From positions 246,499 to 310,498 of the forward strand of contig NZ_MDKB01000002.1 of assembly GCF_001715295.1 (NCBI RefSeq): a stretch of DNA of 64,000 nt, in the 5' to 3' direction. This DNA comes from Streptomyces griseus. Its GTDB lineage: Bacteria; Actinomycetota; Actinomycetes; Streptomycetales; Streptomycetaceae. Each line of letters opens with the position of its first letter. Position 1 is the stretch's first letter. A model generated the notes under the pieces. The model made no database searches and was not told where the DNA came from. It saw nothing but the letters and a program-made list of their open reading frames with translations. Below are positions 1-11,502 of this stretch, one piece after another. The position numbers and the translations under genes are program-made.

Positions 1-308
1 AGGACGGTGCTGCCCAGCGGACCGGGCTGCGCGAAGACCGGCTTGCCGGAGGGCAGTTCGACCGCGTTGCGGTCACCGAAGCCGCGCACCCCGCGCAGGG
101 TCCCGAAGTAGTGGTCGAAGGAACGGTTCTCCTGCATGAGGATCACCACGTGCTCGACGGCGTCCAGCCCCGCGGCACCGGGACCGGGGGCGGGCTGCGC
201 GGCGATCGCGGCCTGGAGCGAGGGGGGCAGGAAGGATCCCGCCGCCGCGGCGCCCAGCGCGCCCCCGCCGAGCGCGAAGAGCCGTCGCCGTGTCATGTCC
301 GTGGTCAA
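1..308 (-). CDS. Phosphocholine-type phospholipase C / phosphoesterase, N-terminal part only
   Basis: Only the first ~100 residues are present; the rest lies left of the window. The N-terminus carries a twin-arginine export signal (TRRRLFALGGG followed by an Ala-rich stretch to about residue 38). It is followed directly by the family signature ILMQENRSFDHYFGTLRGVR, typical of PF04185 phosphoesterases (phosphocholine-preferring phospholipase C, AcpA-like acid phosphatase). By family knowledge it is a secreted enzyme cleaving phosphodiesters or phosphomonoesters after Tat export. A TTG start at 308 is preferred because GGGAGG lies five bases upstream; the ATG at 296 has no ribosome binding site. 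Whether it prefers phospholipids cannot be decided without the C-terminal domains. Confidence 0.85.
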   Translation of the reverse strand, partial: MTTDMTRRRLFALGGGALGAAAAGSFLPPSLQAAIAAQPAPGPGAAGLDAVEHVVILMQENRSFDHYFGTLRGVRGFGDRNAVELPSGKPVFAQPGPLGSTV

Positions 309-429
309 TTGAGCCTCCCGATTCCGTTCCTACGGCGGGAAACTAATCGCACCGGATGGCGCCGGGAAGACCGCCGTACGGCCTCCCGGTGAACGTCGGT
401 CCGGCCGCCGCGCACACCGGGAACCAGCC

Positions 430-1689
430 TCATGTCCCGAAGAGGCGCAGGGACCCCCACAGCGCGACGGTCGACACCGCCAGCGTCGCCGGTACGGTCA
501 GCAGTCCGAGCCGGGTGAAGAAGCCGAGTTCGACATCGGTTCCGTGGGCGTGCAGGATGCGGCGCCACAGCAGGGTGGCCAGGGAGCCGACGTAGGTGAG
601 GTTCGGACCGATGTTCACCCCGATCAGTGCGGCGAGCAGCGGACCCGGGCCCGCCGCGGCGACGACCGGCAGGAGCGCCAGGACGGCGGGCAGGTTGTTG
701 ATCAGGTTGGCCAGTACGGCGGCCACCGCGGCGACCGCCAGCAGTTCGGGCAGCGAGGAACCGTCCGGAAGGATGCGGCCCACCCAGTCGCCCAGCCCGT
801 GGTCCACGACGGCTTTGACCACCACGCCCAGGGCCAGCACGAACAGGCAGAACAGCACGTTGGCCGACCGTGCCACCCGGGCGACCGTCGTCCTGCGCTG
901 CGCCAGCGCGCGGACCGCGAGGACCGCGGCTCCGGCGAGAGCCGCCCACAGCGGCTCGGCGCCCGCGAAGGAGGTGACGACGAAACCGGTCAGGGTGAGG
1001 ACGAGGACGACGAGCGTGAAGACCGGGAAGCCGGGCCGGGCCTCCCCCGACTCCGGCGTGTGCGCGCCGGCCAGGAGGTCGGCGGCGAAGACCCGGCGGA
1101 AGACGAGGTACTCGACGGCGATGGCGGCCAGCCACGGCAGGGCCATGAGCGCGGCGAAGCGGGTGAAGGAGAGCCCGCTCGCGGTGAACGCCAGCAGATT
1201 GGTCAGGTTGGAGACCGGGAGCAGCAGTGACGCCGAGTTGGCCAGGTGAGCGCAGGCGTAGACGTGCGGGCGGGGGCGGGCGCCGACCCGGACGGCGGTG
1301 GCGAGGACGACAGGGGTCAGCAGGACGACCGTGGCGTCCAGGCTCAGTACGGCGGTGATCCCCGCGGCGACGGCGAAAACCCCGCCGAGCAGGGGCCCGG
1401 TCCGGCCGCCGCAGGCCCGGGCGACGAGGTCCCCGGCCGCAGCGAACAGGCCCTCGTCGGCACACAGCTGGGCCAGGACCAGGATCGCGGCGAGGAATCC
1501 GACCACCGGCAGCAGGCTCTCCACCTGAGCCCTGGCCTCGTCGAACGGCACCGCCCCGGCCGCGACGACCAGGACCGCCGCCGGAATCGCCACGGCCGCC
1601 TCCGGCCATCCCCGGGGGCGTACCACGGCACACGCCAGGACGGCGAGAAGCAGCACGGCGGACAGGGTGCCGGCGGCGACGGTATTCAG
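430..1689 (-). CDS. ArsB/SLC13-type anion permease
   Basis: A polytopic membrane protein of about 408-419 residues made almost entirely of hydrophobic helices, with two similar halves. The segment SLDATVVLLTPVVLATAVR resembles the conserved loop of the ArsB/CitT ion transporter superfamily, and NLTNLLAFTASGL resembles its second-half counterpart. The likely role is export of oxyanions or exchange of small organic anions across the cytoplasmic membrane. No ArsR regulator or arsenate reductase is adjacent, so the substrate is open. The start is uncertain: GTG at 1656 is the conventional choice, but an in-frame CTG at 1689 sits five bases after GGAGG and restores an N-terminus beginning NTVAAGTL. 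It points the same way as the gat genes but is separated from them by about 200 bases and a terminator. Confidence 0.75.
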   Translation of the reverse strand: MNTVAAGTLSAVLLLAVLACAVVRPRGWPEAAVAIPAAVLVVAAGAVPFDEARAQVESLLPVVGFLAAILVLAQLCADEGLFAAAGDLVARACGGRTGPLLGGVFAVAAGITAVLSLDATVVLLTPVVLATAVRVGARPRPHVYACAHLANSASLLLPVSNLTNLLAFTASGLSFTRFAALMALPWLAAIAVEYLVFRRVFAADLLAGAHTPESGEARPGFPVFTLVVLVLTLTGFVVTSFAGAEPLWAALAGAAVLAVRALAQRRTTVARVARSANVLFCLFVLALGVVVKAVVDHGLGDWVGRILPDGSSLPELLAVAAVAAVLANLINNLPAVLALLPVVAAAGPGPLLAALIGVNIGPNLTYVGSLATLLWRRILHAHGTDVELGFFTRLGLLTVPATLAVSTVALWGSLRLFGT

Positions 1690-1734
1690 GGCGGCCTCCG
1701 GAACGGGGAGAGGGGACGGGCGACGCGATGACAG

Positions 1735-1811
1735 GGGCCGGGGCGGGCGACGGCGGCGGCGGCCGGCGGCCGGGTGCCGGGGCGGGCGACGGCGGCGGCC
1801 GGGTGCCGGGC
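1735..1811. repeat. GC-rich direct repeat in intergenic region
   Basis: Two near-identical copies of GGGGCGGGCGACGGCGGCGG lie about 39 bases apart, with a partial third unit (GGCCGGGTGCCGGG) overlapping the junctions. The tract is non-coding and pure G/C. It looks like simple sequence expansion and no function is assigned. Confidence 0.6.
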
Positions 1812-1834
1812 CCGGCGAGGGGAACGGCCCGGTG

Positions 1835-1877
1835 GAAAACAGGCGGGCGGCGCATCCGGATCACGGATGCGCCGCCC
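1835..1877 (-). terminator. Terminator after gatB
   Basis: A perfect 14-bp inverted repeat (GGGCGGCGCATCCG at 1845-1858 against 1864-1877) with a five-base loop begins about 17 bases after the gatB stop. Read on the minus strand it is followed by CCTGTTTTCC, a short U-rich tail. This is a classical intrinsic terminator ending the gatCAB transcript. Confidence 0.85.
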
Positions 1878-1893
1878 CCAGGGACCCGGCAGG

Positions 1894-3402
1894 TCAGCCC
1901 TCGACGCCGAGCTTCTCCAGGATCAGCTCGCGCACACGCGCCGCGTCCGCCTGACCACGGGTGGCCTTCATGACGGCACCGACGAGCGCACCCGCGGCGG
2001 CGACCTTGCCGCCGCGGATCTTGTCGGCGACGGCCGCGTTGGCGGCGATCGCCTCGTCGACGGCCGCGCCCAGCGCACCCTCGTCGGAGACGACCTTCAG
2101 GCCACGCTTCTCGACGACGGTGTCCGGGTCGCCCTCGCCCGCGAGGACACCCTCGATGACCTGGCGCGCCAGCTTGTCGTTGAGGTCGCCGGACGTGACG
2201 AGCGCGGCCACCCGGGCGACCTGCGCCGGGGTGATCGGCAGCTCGTCGAGGCTGCGGCCGGTCTCGTTGGCGTTGCGGGCGAGCTCGCCCATCCACCACT
2301 TGCGGGCCTGGTCGGACGGGGCGCCCGCGTCCGTCGTCGCGACGATCAGGTCGACGGCGCCGGCGTTGAGGATGGACTGCATGTCGTGCTCGCTGACACC
2401 CCACTCCTCCTTGAGCCGCTGACGCCGCAGCCGGGGCAGCTCGGGAAGCCCCTTGCGGAGCTCCTCGACCCACTCGCGGGACGGGGCGACCGGTACCAGG
2501 TCGGGCTCGGGGAAGTAGCGGTAGTCCTCGGCGTTGTCCTTGATGCGGCCGGCCGTGGTGGAGCCGTCCTCCTCGTGGAAATGCCGGGTCTCCTGCACGA
2601 TCGTCCCGCCGGAGTTCAGCACCGCGGCGTGGCGCTGGATCTCGAAGCGGGCGGCACGCTCGACGGAACGCAGCGAGTTGACGTTCTTCGTCTCGGAGCG
2701 CGTACCGAACGTCTCGGTGCCGTGGGGGCGCAGCGACAGGTTGACGTCGCAGCGCATCTGGCCCATCTCCATCCGGGCCTCCGAGACGCCGAGCGCCTTG
2801 ATGAGCTCGCGGAGCTCGGCGACGTACGCCTTGGCGACCTCGGGGGCCCGGGCGCCGGCGCCCTCGATCGGCTTGGTGACGATCTCGATGAGGGGGATGC
2901 CCGCGCGGTTGTAGTCCAGCAGCGAGTGGGACGCGCCGTGGATACGGCCGGTGGCACCGCCGACGTGCGTCGACTTGCCGGTGTCCTCCTCCATGTGGGC
3001 GCGCTCGATCTGCACGCGGAAGATCTCACCGTCCTCCAGCTGGACGTCCAGATAGCCGTTGTAGGCGATCGGCTCGTCGTACTGGGAGGTCTGGAAGTTC
3101 TTCGGCATGTCCGGATAGAAGTAGTTCTTCCGGGCGAAGCGGCACCACTCGGCGATCTCGCAGTTCAGCGCGAGCCCGATCTTGATGGCGGACTCGACGC
3201 CGATCTCGTTGACGACCGGCAGCGCGCCCGGCAGCCCGAGGCAGACCGGGCAGGTCTGCGAGTTGGCGTCCTGCTTCAGCTCGGTGGAGCACCCGCAGAA
3301 CATCTTGGTCCTGGTGCCGAGCTCCACATGGACCTCGAGGCCCATGACGGGGTCGTACGTGGCGAGGGCGCCCTCGTACGACTCCAGGTCGATGACAGTC
3401 AC
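1894..3402 (-). CDS. gatB: Asp-tRNA(Asn)/Glu-tRNA(Gln) amidotransferase subunit B
   Basis: GatB of the GatCAB complex, 502 residues. It binds the mischarged tRNA and catalyses phosphorylation and amidation of the aminoacyl ester, using ammonia channelled from GatA. The catalytic cradle signature ([10 protein letters not shown] near residue 20) and the zinc ligands (MFCGCST and CPVCLGLPG) are visible. The C-terminal YqeY-like helical tail ([12 protein letters not shown]) is complete, and the length is normal for the family. It is the last gene of a leftward gatC-gatA-small ORF-gatB unit and is followed by an intrinsic terminator. It is essential in bacteria lacking GlnRS. The start ATG at 3402 gives the canonical N-terminus TVIDLESYE. 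Confidence 0.97.
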   Translation of the reverse strand: MTVIDLESYEGALATYDPVMGLEVHVELGTRTKMFCGCSTELKQDANSQTCPVCLGLPGALPVVNEIGVESAIKIGLALNCEIAEWCRFARKNYFYPDMPKNFQTSQYDEPIAYNGYLDVQLEDGEIFRVQIERAHMEEDTGKSTHVGGATGRIHGASHSLLDYNRAGIPLIEIVTKPIEGAGARAPEVAKAYVAELRELIKALGVSEARMEMGQMRCDVNLSLRPHGTETFGTRSETKNVNSLRSVERAARFEIQRHAAVLNSGGTIVQETRHFHEEDGSTTAGRIKDNAEDYRYFPEPDLVPVAPSREWVEELRKGLPELPRLRRQRLKEEWGVSEHDMQSILNAGAVDLIVATTDAGAPSDQARKWWMGELARNANETGRSLDELPITPAQVARVAALVTSGDLNDKLARQVIEGVLAGEGDPDTVVEKRGLKVVSDEGALGAAVDEAIAANAAVADKIRGGKVAAAGALVGAVMKATRGQADAARVRELILEKLGVEG

Positions 3403-3418
3403 GGTGAAACTTTCCCTC

Positions 3419-3661
3419 TCAGCCCAGCAGGACGTCGTCGTCGCCGAGACGCTTGAGTTCGCGGTAGAGAATCGCCATACCGGTCACGATCGCGGCCGCG
3501 GACACCGCGGCGTCGATCAGCCGCAGGGTGTCGTTCTCCTGGCGGGCCAGCCTCGCCTGCTTGACGACGCTGAGTGCGCCGAAGGCGGTGGTGCCCAGCG
3601 ACACGTAGACGCCGGACTTGGACTTCTTGAAGTTCTTGGCCTTCTTTGCCATTGCGCTCAT
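3419..3661 (-). CDS. Small conserved protein embedded in gat operon
   Basis: An 80-residue protein with a basic N-terminus ([13 protein letters not shown]), a small-residue hydrophobic stretch ([14 protein letters not shown]) and a second hydrophobic helix near residues 45-65 ([22 protein letters not shown]). It is probably membrane-associated. Its ATG overlaps the gatA stop (ATGA), implying translational coupling, and it lies 16 bases before gatB. An ATG three codons later (MAKKAK) is an equally possible start. Streptomyces genomes carry a small protein at this place between gatA and gatB. No function is known to me; the position suggests a link to the amidotransferase or simply co-expression. 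Confidence 0.8.
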   Translation of the reverse strand: MSAMAKKAKNFKKSKSGVYVSLGTTAFGALSVVKQARLARQENDTLRLIDAAVSAAAIVTGMAILYRELKRLGDDDVLLG

Positions 3662-5160
3662 AGTGACGGAGCCTCCTCAAGCAGCGGGTGCCCCCACTTT
3701 TCCACGAATGCGGCCTCGACGGCGGCTCCGACCTTGTAGAGCCGGTCGTCCTTCATGGCGGGGGCGATGATCTGCAGCCCGACCGGCAGGCCGTCCTCCG
3801 GGGCCAGACCGCAGGGCAGCGACATGGCGGAGTTGCCGGCGAGGTTGGTCGGAATGGTGCACAGGTCCGCGAGGTACATCGCCATCGGGTCGTCGGCGCG
3901 CTCGCCGATCGGGAAGGCGGTGGTGGGCGTCGTCGGCGAGACGATCACGTCCACCTGCTCGAACGCCTTCTCGAAGTCCTGGGTGATGAGGGTGCGGACC
4001 TTCTGCGCCGAGCCGTAGTACGCGTCGTAGTAGCCGGAGCTCAGGGCGTACGTACCGAGGATGATGCGGCGCTTGACCTCGTCGCCGAATCCGGCCTCGC
4101 GGGTCAGCGCGGTGACGTCCTCGGCGGAGCGGGTGCCGTCGTCGCCGACACGCAGGCCGTAGCGCATGGCGTCGAAGCGGGCCAGGTTCGAGGAGCACTC
4201 GGACGGCGCGATGAGGTAGTACGCCGACAGGGCGAGGTCGAAGGAGGGGCAGTCCAACTCGACGACCGTGGCGCCGAGCGACTTCAGCAGCTCGACGGAC
4301 TCCTCGAAGCGCTGGACGACACCGGCCTGGTAGCCCTCGCCCGAGAACTGCTTGACGACCCCGACGCGCATGCCCTGCACGGAGCCGTTGCGCGCCGCCT
4401 CGACGACCGGCGGGACCGGGGCGTCGATGGACGTCGAGTCCATCGGGTCTTGCCCGCCGATGACCTCGTGGAGCAGGGCCGCGTCCAGGACCGTACGGGC
4501 GCAGGGTCCGCCCTGGTCGAGGGAGGACGAGAAGGCGACCATGCCGTAGCGGGAGACGCCGCCGTAGGTGGGCTTGACGCCGACGGTGCCGGTGACGGCC
4601 GCGGGCTGGCGGATGGAGCCGCCGGTGTCCGTGCCGATGGCCAGCGGCGCCTCGAAGGAGGCGAGCGCGGCGGAGGAGCCGCCGCCGGAGCCGCCCGGGA
4701 TACGGGTGAGGTCCCAGGGGTTGCCGGTGGGGCCGTACGCGCTGTTCTCGGTGGAGGACCCCATGGCGAACTCGTCCATGTTGGTCTTGCCGAGGATGAC
4801 GACGTCGGCGGCCCTGAGCTTCCGGGTGAGGGTCGCGTCGTACGGCGGCACCCAGCCTTCGAGGATCTTCGAACCGACGGTGGTCGGCATGTCCCGCGTG
4901 GTGAAGATGTCCTTCAGCGCGAGCGGGACGCCGGCCAGCGGGCCGAGCTTCTCACCCGCCTCCCGCTTCGCGTCGACCGCGCGGGCCTGCGCGAGCGCGC
5001 CCTCGCGGTCGACGTGCAGGAAGGCGTGGACCTTCTCGTCGATGGCGTCGATCCGGGCCAGGTGGGCCTCGGTGACCTCGACGGCGGTCAGCTCGCCGGA
5101 GGCGATCTTCTCGGCGATCTCGGCCGCGGTGAGCTTGATGATGGTGCTGGTGTCCGTCAT
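3658..5160 (-). CDS. gatA: Asp-tRNA(Asn)/Glu-tRNA(Gln) amidotransferase subunit A
   Basis: GatA, 500 residues, the glutaminase/amidase subunit that releases ammonia from glutamine for transamidation of Glu-tRNA(Gln) or Asp-tRNA(Asn). The amidase signature is clear: the catalytic Lys lies in [10 protein letters not shown] (about residue 80), and the Gly/Ser-rich loop [13 protein letters not shown] with [12 protein letters not shown] supplies the cis and nucleophilic serines. Length and both termini are canonical. It follows gatC with only five intervening bases and overlaps the next small gene by ATGA, so the block is one transcript. Confidence 0.97.
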   Translation of the reverse strand: MTDTSTIIKLTAAEIAEKIASGELTAVEVTEAHLARIDAIDEKVHAFLHVDREGALAQARAVDAKREAGEKLGPLAGVPLALKDIFTTRDMPTTVGSKILEGWVPPYDATLTRKLRAADVVILGKTNMDEFAMGSSTENSAYGPTGNPWDLTRIPGGSGGGSSAALASFEAPLAIGTDTGGSIRQPAAVTGTVGVKPTYGGVSRYGMVAFSSSLDQGGPCARTVLDAALLHEVIGGQDPMDSTSIDAPVPPVVEAARNGSVQGMRVGVVKQFSGEGYQAGVVQRFEESVELLKSLGATVVELDCPSFDLALSAYYLIAPSECSSNLARFDAMRYGLRVGDDGTRSAEDVTALTREAGFGDEVKRRIILGTYALSSGYYDAYYGSAQKVRTLITQDFEKAFEQVDVIVSPTTPTTAFPIGERADDPMAMYLADLCTIPTNLAGNSAMSLPCGLAPEDGLPVGLQIIAPAMKDDRLYKVGAAVEAAFVEKWGHPLLEEAPSL

Positions 5161-5165
5161 GGCTG

Positions 5166-5462
5166 TTAGTCCTCCCCCAGGATCTGCGGCACCTTGAAAC
5201 GCTGCTGCTCCTGGGCCGGGGCGCCGGAGAGCGCCTGCGCGGGGGTGAGCGACGGACGGACCTCGTCCGCCCGCATGACGTTGGTCAGCGGCAGCGGGTG
5301 GGAGGTCGGCGGGACGTCTCGGTCGGCGACCTCGGAGACGCGGGCGACCGCGCCGATGATGTCGTCGAGCTGACCGGCGAAGTGCTCGAGCTCTTCGCCC
5401 TTCAGCTCCAGACGTGCCAGCCGGGCGAGGTGGGCGACCTCCTCGCGCGTGATGCCAGGCAT
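5166..5462 (-). CDS. gatC: Asp-tRNA(Asn)/Glu-tRNA(Gln) amidotransferase subunit C
   Basis: GatC, 98 residues, the small clamp that wraps around GatA and GatB and stabilises the complex. The N-terminal helix ([17 protein letters not shown]) and the conserved proline-rich middle ([18 protein letters not shown]) are visible, and the C-terminus [11 protein letters not shown] is typical. The ATG at 5462 gives the family start MPGITREEV; an upstream in-frame extension to 5501 has no family support. It is the first gene of the gat unit, so the promoter should lie just upstream. Confidence 0.95.
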   Translation of the reverse strand: MPGITREEVAHLARLARLELKGEELEHFAGQLDDIIGAVARVSEVADRDVPPTSHPLPLTNVMRADEVRPSLTPAQALSGAPAQEQQRFKVPQILGED

Positions 5463-5685
5463 GCAGCGATCCTCAGGGGTTGGTGTGTGGTTTTGGACCA
5501 ATCCTATGGGGTCTCCACCCGCTGCCCCGCCTGCTTACCCGCCCGCTCCCCCGCAAACCGGGTCCGGCCCGGCCGCACCCGTCCGGCGATTGCCGACAAA
5601 GCCGGTAAAAAAAGCCACCGGTGCGGCCGGCAGGTACCTTTGCCCGCTCCCGCAGTCCGCAGGACGGGACCTCCCCGGCCGCTGC

Positions 5686-5717
5686 CCGTTCCCGGCCGTC
5701 CGCCGCGCCCGGAACGG
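5686..5717 (-). terminator. Probable terminator after rmdB
   Basis: Inverted arms CCGTTCC and GGAACGG are separated by a GC-rich loop, starting a few bases beyond the rmdB stop. There is no clear U-tract. The remaining ~220 bases up to gatC hold no gene I can support and presumably the gat promoter. Confidence 0.45.
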
Positions 5718-5721
5718 CCCC

Positions 5722-7869
5722 TCAGGCCGTCGCCGGCCCCGGCTGTACGGCGCGCCCGGCGGCCCGCTGCTCCGGCTCGCGTACGGTCCTCGCCGCGGCC
5801 GCGGCGGCCTCCAGCTCCGCCGGCCGCCGCCATCCGCGCTCGCCCCGGGCCAGCAGCCACGCGGTGGTCTCCTGCGGGGGCATCGCCGCGGCGACGAGCC
5901 AGCCCTGCACCGCGTCGCAACGCAGGTCCCGCAGCCGTTCCCACGTCTCGTCGTCCTCGACACCCTCGGCGACGACCAGCAGGCCGAGGGAGTGCGCCAG
6001 GTCGATGGTGCAGCGGACGATCTCCGCGTCCTCGGTGTCGACGGCCAGCCGCGCGACGAACGACCGGTCGATCTTGAGTTCGCTGACCGGGAGCTTGCGC
6101 AGGTGCACCAGCGAGGAGTAGCCGGTGCCGAAGTCGTCGAGGGACATCTTCACCCCGTGCGCGGTCAGTCCGGCGAGGGTGTCGGCGGCCCGCTGAGGAT
6201 CCTCCAGCAGGACGTGCTCGGTGATCTCCAACTGCAGCGCAGCGGCCGGGACGCCGTGCCGGGCGAGCCGGGCGGCTACGCTGCCGGCGAAGCCGGGGGT
6301 GTGGACGTCACGCGGCGAGACGTTGACGGCGACCGGGACGAGGAGGCCCTGGGCGCGCCACCGGGCCACCTGGGCCAGCGCGGTGTCCAGGACGTACTCC
6401 GTGAGGTGCGGCATCAGGCCGGAGGACTCCGCGATCGCGATGAACTCGTCCGGGGGGACCCTTCCGCGCTCCGGGTGCACCCAGCGTACGAGCGCCTCGA
6501 GTCCGGCGACCTGGCCGTCGAAGCGGACCTTCGGCTGGTAGTGGAGCTCCACCTCGCGGGCGTCCAGGGCGCGGCGCAGGTCGCCCAGGAGGCCGAGCCG
6601 GTCGGGGGTGTTGCTGTCGCGCTTGGACTCGTACACCTCCACGCCCGTCCGGTCCCGCTTGGCCTGGTACATGGCCACGTCCGCGCGCCTGAGCAGCCCC
6701 TCGGCGTCCAGCGCGTGGTCGGGGTGGACGGCGACCCCGGCGCTCGCCTCCAGGACGAGGGTGAGCCCGTCGAGGTCGAGCGGGGAGGAGAGCTCGGCGA
6801 CCAGGTGGCGGGCGACGCGCTGGGCGCTGGTGGTGGAGTCCGCGGTGGGCAGGAGTACGGCGAACTCGTCACCGCCCAGGCGTGCGGCCTCCGCCCCCCG
6901 GGGCAGGGCGAGACGGAGCCGCTCCGCTATCTGCAGGAGCAGCCGGTCCCCCGCCAGGTGGCCGAGGGTGTCGTTGACGGCCCGGAAGCGGTCGAGGTCG
7001 ATGAGGACGAGGGCCGATCGGGTACCGGTGGTCTCGGCCTCCTCCAGCGCCGTCCACGTGCGCTCCAGCAGCCACTGACGGTTGGGCAGTCCGGTCAGCG
7101 GGTCCTGGAGCTGTTCCTCCGCCCGGGCGCGGGCGATCCAGAGCGTGGAGTCCAGGGCGATCAGGGGGACCGCGAAGAGCGGCAGCAGGACGGGCATGGC
7201 GGAGGCGACCACGCAGATCAGCGGGGCGATGCCCAGCAGGGCGACGGCGACGAGTCCCTGGCGCAGCAGTGCGGTACGCGCGACGGTGGGCAGCGCGCCG
7301 CTCTGGGACGCCCGGGCGCACCACAGCAGCGCGCGGGTGACCAGGAGGTAGGTGGCGGCGACCAGCAGCACTTCCGGTACGGCCCCGACGTCCCAGTGGA
7401 GGGGCAGCCAGGGCGACGCGACCGTCGGCACCTCACCGAACACGGAGAGCAGGAGCGCGGCGGCCCCGACGCCGAGTATGTCCGCCGCGCCGTGCAGCAG
7501 ACCCTGCCGCCAGCGGCGCCGGCGGGCCGTGCCGACGAGCACCACGACGACGAGGCTGACGAGTCCGGCGGGCACCCAGCCGTAGAGGAGCAGGACGGCG
7601 AGGGTGAGGGCTGCCCCCGATCCGGTGCCGCCCCACCAGCGGTCGCGCCCGAGGGCGACCAGATGGCCGACGACGATGCCGGTGAGCAGGGCGAGCGACC
7701 AGCCGGCCGTGCCGGCCGGGAAGAGCGCCTCGCCGTCGCGGAGCGTCCGGTAGAGCCCGGCCGTGAGCTGCAGCGCGGCGGCCGCCACGACGAGAGTCCC
7801 CACTTTCGGTGTGACGCCCGCGAAACCTTGCAGCCGCGCCACCCGTGCGGCGCCCTCGGTCGGTTCCAT
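5722..7869 (-). CDS. rmdB: Membrane GGDEF-EAL cyclic-di-GMP enzyme (RmdB-like)
   Basis: A 715-residue protein. The N-terminal ~270 residues hold several hydrophobic helices, followed by GGDEF and EAL domains. The GGDEF active site is intact (RLGGDEFAVLLP), but the inhibitory I-site is degenerate (RGAE instead of RxxD). The EAL domain keeps LEALVRW, the loop DDFGTGYSSL and EGVE, so phosphodiesterase activity is plausible. Identification as RmdB rests on architecture and on gene order next to ligA and gatCAB, matching S. coelicolor SCO5495. There, RmdA and RmdB are reported to hydrolyse c-di-GMP and affect aerial development. The start ATG at 7869 is chosen for GAGAGGG just upstream. It is probably monocistronic. 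Confidence 0.85.
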   Translation of the reverse strand: MEPTEGAARVARLQGFAGVTPKVGTLVVAAAALQLTAGLYRTLRDGEALFPAGTAGWSLALLTGIVVGHLVALGRDRWWGGTGSGAALTLAVLLLYGWVPAGLVSLVVVVLVGTARRRRWRQGLLHGAADILGVGAAALLLSVFGEVPTVASPWLPLHWDVGAVPEVLLVAATYLLVTRALLWCARASQSGALPTVARTALLRQGLVAVALLGIAPLICVVASAMPVLLPLFAVPLIALDSTLWIARARAEEQLQDPLTGLPNRQWLLERTWTALEEAETTGTRSALVLIDLDRFRAVNDTLGHLAGDRLLLQIAERLRLALPRGAEAARLGGDEFAVLLPTADSTTSAQRVARHLVAELSSPLDLDGLTLVLEASAGVAVHPDHALDAEGLLRRADVAMYQAKRDRTGVEVYESKRDSNTPDRLGLLGDLRRALDAREVELHYQPKVRFDGQVAGLEALVRWVHPERGRVPPDEFIAIAESSGLMPHLTEYVLDTALAQVARWRAQGLLVPVAVNVSPRDVHTPGFAGSVAARLARHGVPAAALQLEITEHVLLEDPQRAADTLAGLTAHGVKMSLDDFGTGYSSLVHLRKLPVSELKIDRSFVARLAVDTEDAEIVRCTIDLAHSLGLLVVAEGVEDDETWERLRDLRCDAVQGWLVAAAMPPQETTAWLLARGERGWRRPAELEAAAAAARTVREPEQRAAGRAVQPGPATA

Positions 7870-8182
7870 TCCGTCCCTCTCACAGCCGGCGGTGCCGATG
7901 TCCCACGGTGGCCCCCGCTCCCATGCCACCACGACCCGATTCCCACCACGCGGCCGGGCAGCACGGCAGGTGCACGTTCAACACTAGGCCGCCAACGGCC
8001 CCTGCGCGCAGCGCTCTACAGCTCTTGCCCGAATGCGGACCTGACGTCCCCGACCGTCCGGTATGCGCCGAACGAGTGAGCCCTCCTGGTCGGCCAGGGC
8101 CTTCCGCTCCACTCTGCCGGCACTTTCCTTCTTCCCCTCCCGCCCACCGCCACTCCCCGGCGGGGTCTCGATCGTGCCTCGA
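7870..8182. other. Intergenic region rmdB-ligA, no gene seen
   Basis: About 310 bases with no supportable coding sequence on either strand. They must contain the rmdB promoter and the ligA 3' end. I found no BldD-like palindrome and no strong intrinsic terminator. Confidence 0.5.
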
Positions 8183-10408
<2,226 letters not shown>

Positions 10409-11434
10409 TTACTCAGGGTTGTCTGCGAGCGACCTCGCGGCCCGGGCGCAGTGGGCGAGCGCGGCGCGTGCGTACGCCGGAGAGGCGCCCGCCAGCCCGC
10501 AGGCCGGGGTGATCACCACGGACTCGGTGAGAGTCCCCGGGTCCAGCCCCAGCCTGTTCCACAGCGTCCTGACACCCATGACGCTACCGCCCGGGTCCGA
10601 CAATGCGGCCGAGGCGGCGTCGGCGCCCGGGACCACGCCGAGGAAGAGCTGGGTGCCTCCCTCCACGGCTTCACCGATCGCCTCCTCCTCACGCTCGGTG
10701 AGGAGGGAGAAGTCGAAGGAGACGGCGCCGGCTCCGGCGCGGCGCAGAAGCGCGAACGGCACCTCGGGGGCGCACGAGTGCACGACCGTGGGGCCCTCGC
10801 CGTTCACCGCGAGCAGCTCGCGCAGGGTCCCCTCGACGACCTGGCGGTCGACGGCCCGGTAGGTGCGGTACCCGCTCGCCGACCTGACCCGGCCCAGCAG
10901 TACGGCCGTGAGCGAGGGTTCGTCGAGCTGGAGCACGACGTCGGCGCCGGGCACCCGGCGCCGCACCTCGGCGAGGTGGGAGCGCAGCCCCTCGGCCAGT
11001 GAACCCGCGAGGTCGCGGCAGGCCCCCGGGTCCCCGAGCATGGCCTCGCCGCCCCGCAGTTCCAGAGCGGCGGCCAGGGTCCAGGGACCGACCGCCTGCA
11101 CCTTGAGGAGCCCCTCGTAGCCCTGGGTGAACTCCTCCAGTGCGTCGAGGTCCTCGCCGAGCCAGGAGCGGGCCCGGCGGGTGTCGCGGCCGGGCCGGTC
11201 ACTGATCCGCCAGCCGCTGGGCTCGACGTGGCCGTACATCTCCACGAGCAGCCCCACGGTCCGCCCGATCATGTCCGCGCCGGGACCGCGCGCGGGCAGC
11301 TCCGCCAGATACGGCATGCCCTGTCCGTCGGCGAAGGACCCGGTGACCGTCTTCGCGGCCTCGCGGGCGTCGCCTCCCGGCATGGACCCGATCCCGGTGG
11401 CGGCACACACGCTGAACTTGCTCTTCTCGCTCAC
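10409..11434 (-). CDS. MetE-like cobalamin-independent methionine synthase family protein
   Basis: A 341-residue protein related to the C-terminal catalytic half of cobalamin-independent methionine synthase. The N-terminus has TGIGSMPGGDAREA, and the zinc-ligand region reads VVHSCAPEVPFALLRRAG. Full MetE is about twice this length, so this short actinobacterial form may use another methyl donor or thiol acceptor; its reaction has not been shown to my knowledge. It lies 30 bases upstream of ligA in the direction of transcription and is probably co-transcribed with it. Confidence 0.85.
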   Translation of the reverse strand: MSEKSKFSVCAATGIGSMPGGDAREAAKTVTGSFADGQGMPYLAELPARGPGADMIGRTVGLLVEMYGHVEPSGWRISDRPGRDTRRARSWLGEDLDALEEFTQGYEGLLKVQAVGPWTLAAALELRGGEAMLGDPGACRDLAGSLAEGLRSHLAEVRRRVPGADVVLQLDEPSLTAVLLGRVRSASGYRTYRAVDRQVVEGTLRELLAVNGEGPTVVHSCAPEVPFALLRRAGAGAVSFDFSLLTEREEEAIGEAVEGGTQLFLGVVPGADAASAALSDPGGSVMGVRTLWNRLGLDPGTLTESVVITPACGLAGASPAYARAALAHCARAARSLADNPE

Positions 11435-11467
11435 GCGGAAAGCCTACGGGCCCCGGCCCGCCGGACG

Positions 11468-11494
11468 GCCCCGGCCGCCGAGACGGGCCGGGGC
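11468..11494 (-). terminator. Terminator after SDR gene
   Basis: A 9-bp perfect stem (GCCCCGGCC / GGCCGGGGC) with a nine-base loop lies directly after the SDR stop codon. There is no U-tract, as is common in Streptomyces. Confidence 0.6.
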
Positions 11495-11502
11495 GGCACG
11501 CC

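Noticed and set aside
1735..1811. Spaced direct repeats that could suggest a CRISPR-like array
   Set aside because: Only two full copies, no true spacers, pure GC composition and no cas genes.
7870..8182. Search for a BldD-type box upstream of rmdB, since other c-di-GMP genes are BldD targets
   Set aside because: No TTAC-N-CT palindrome could be found by reading the region.
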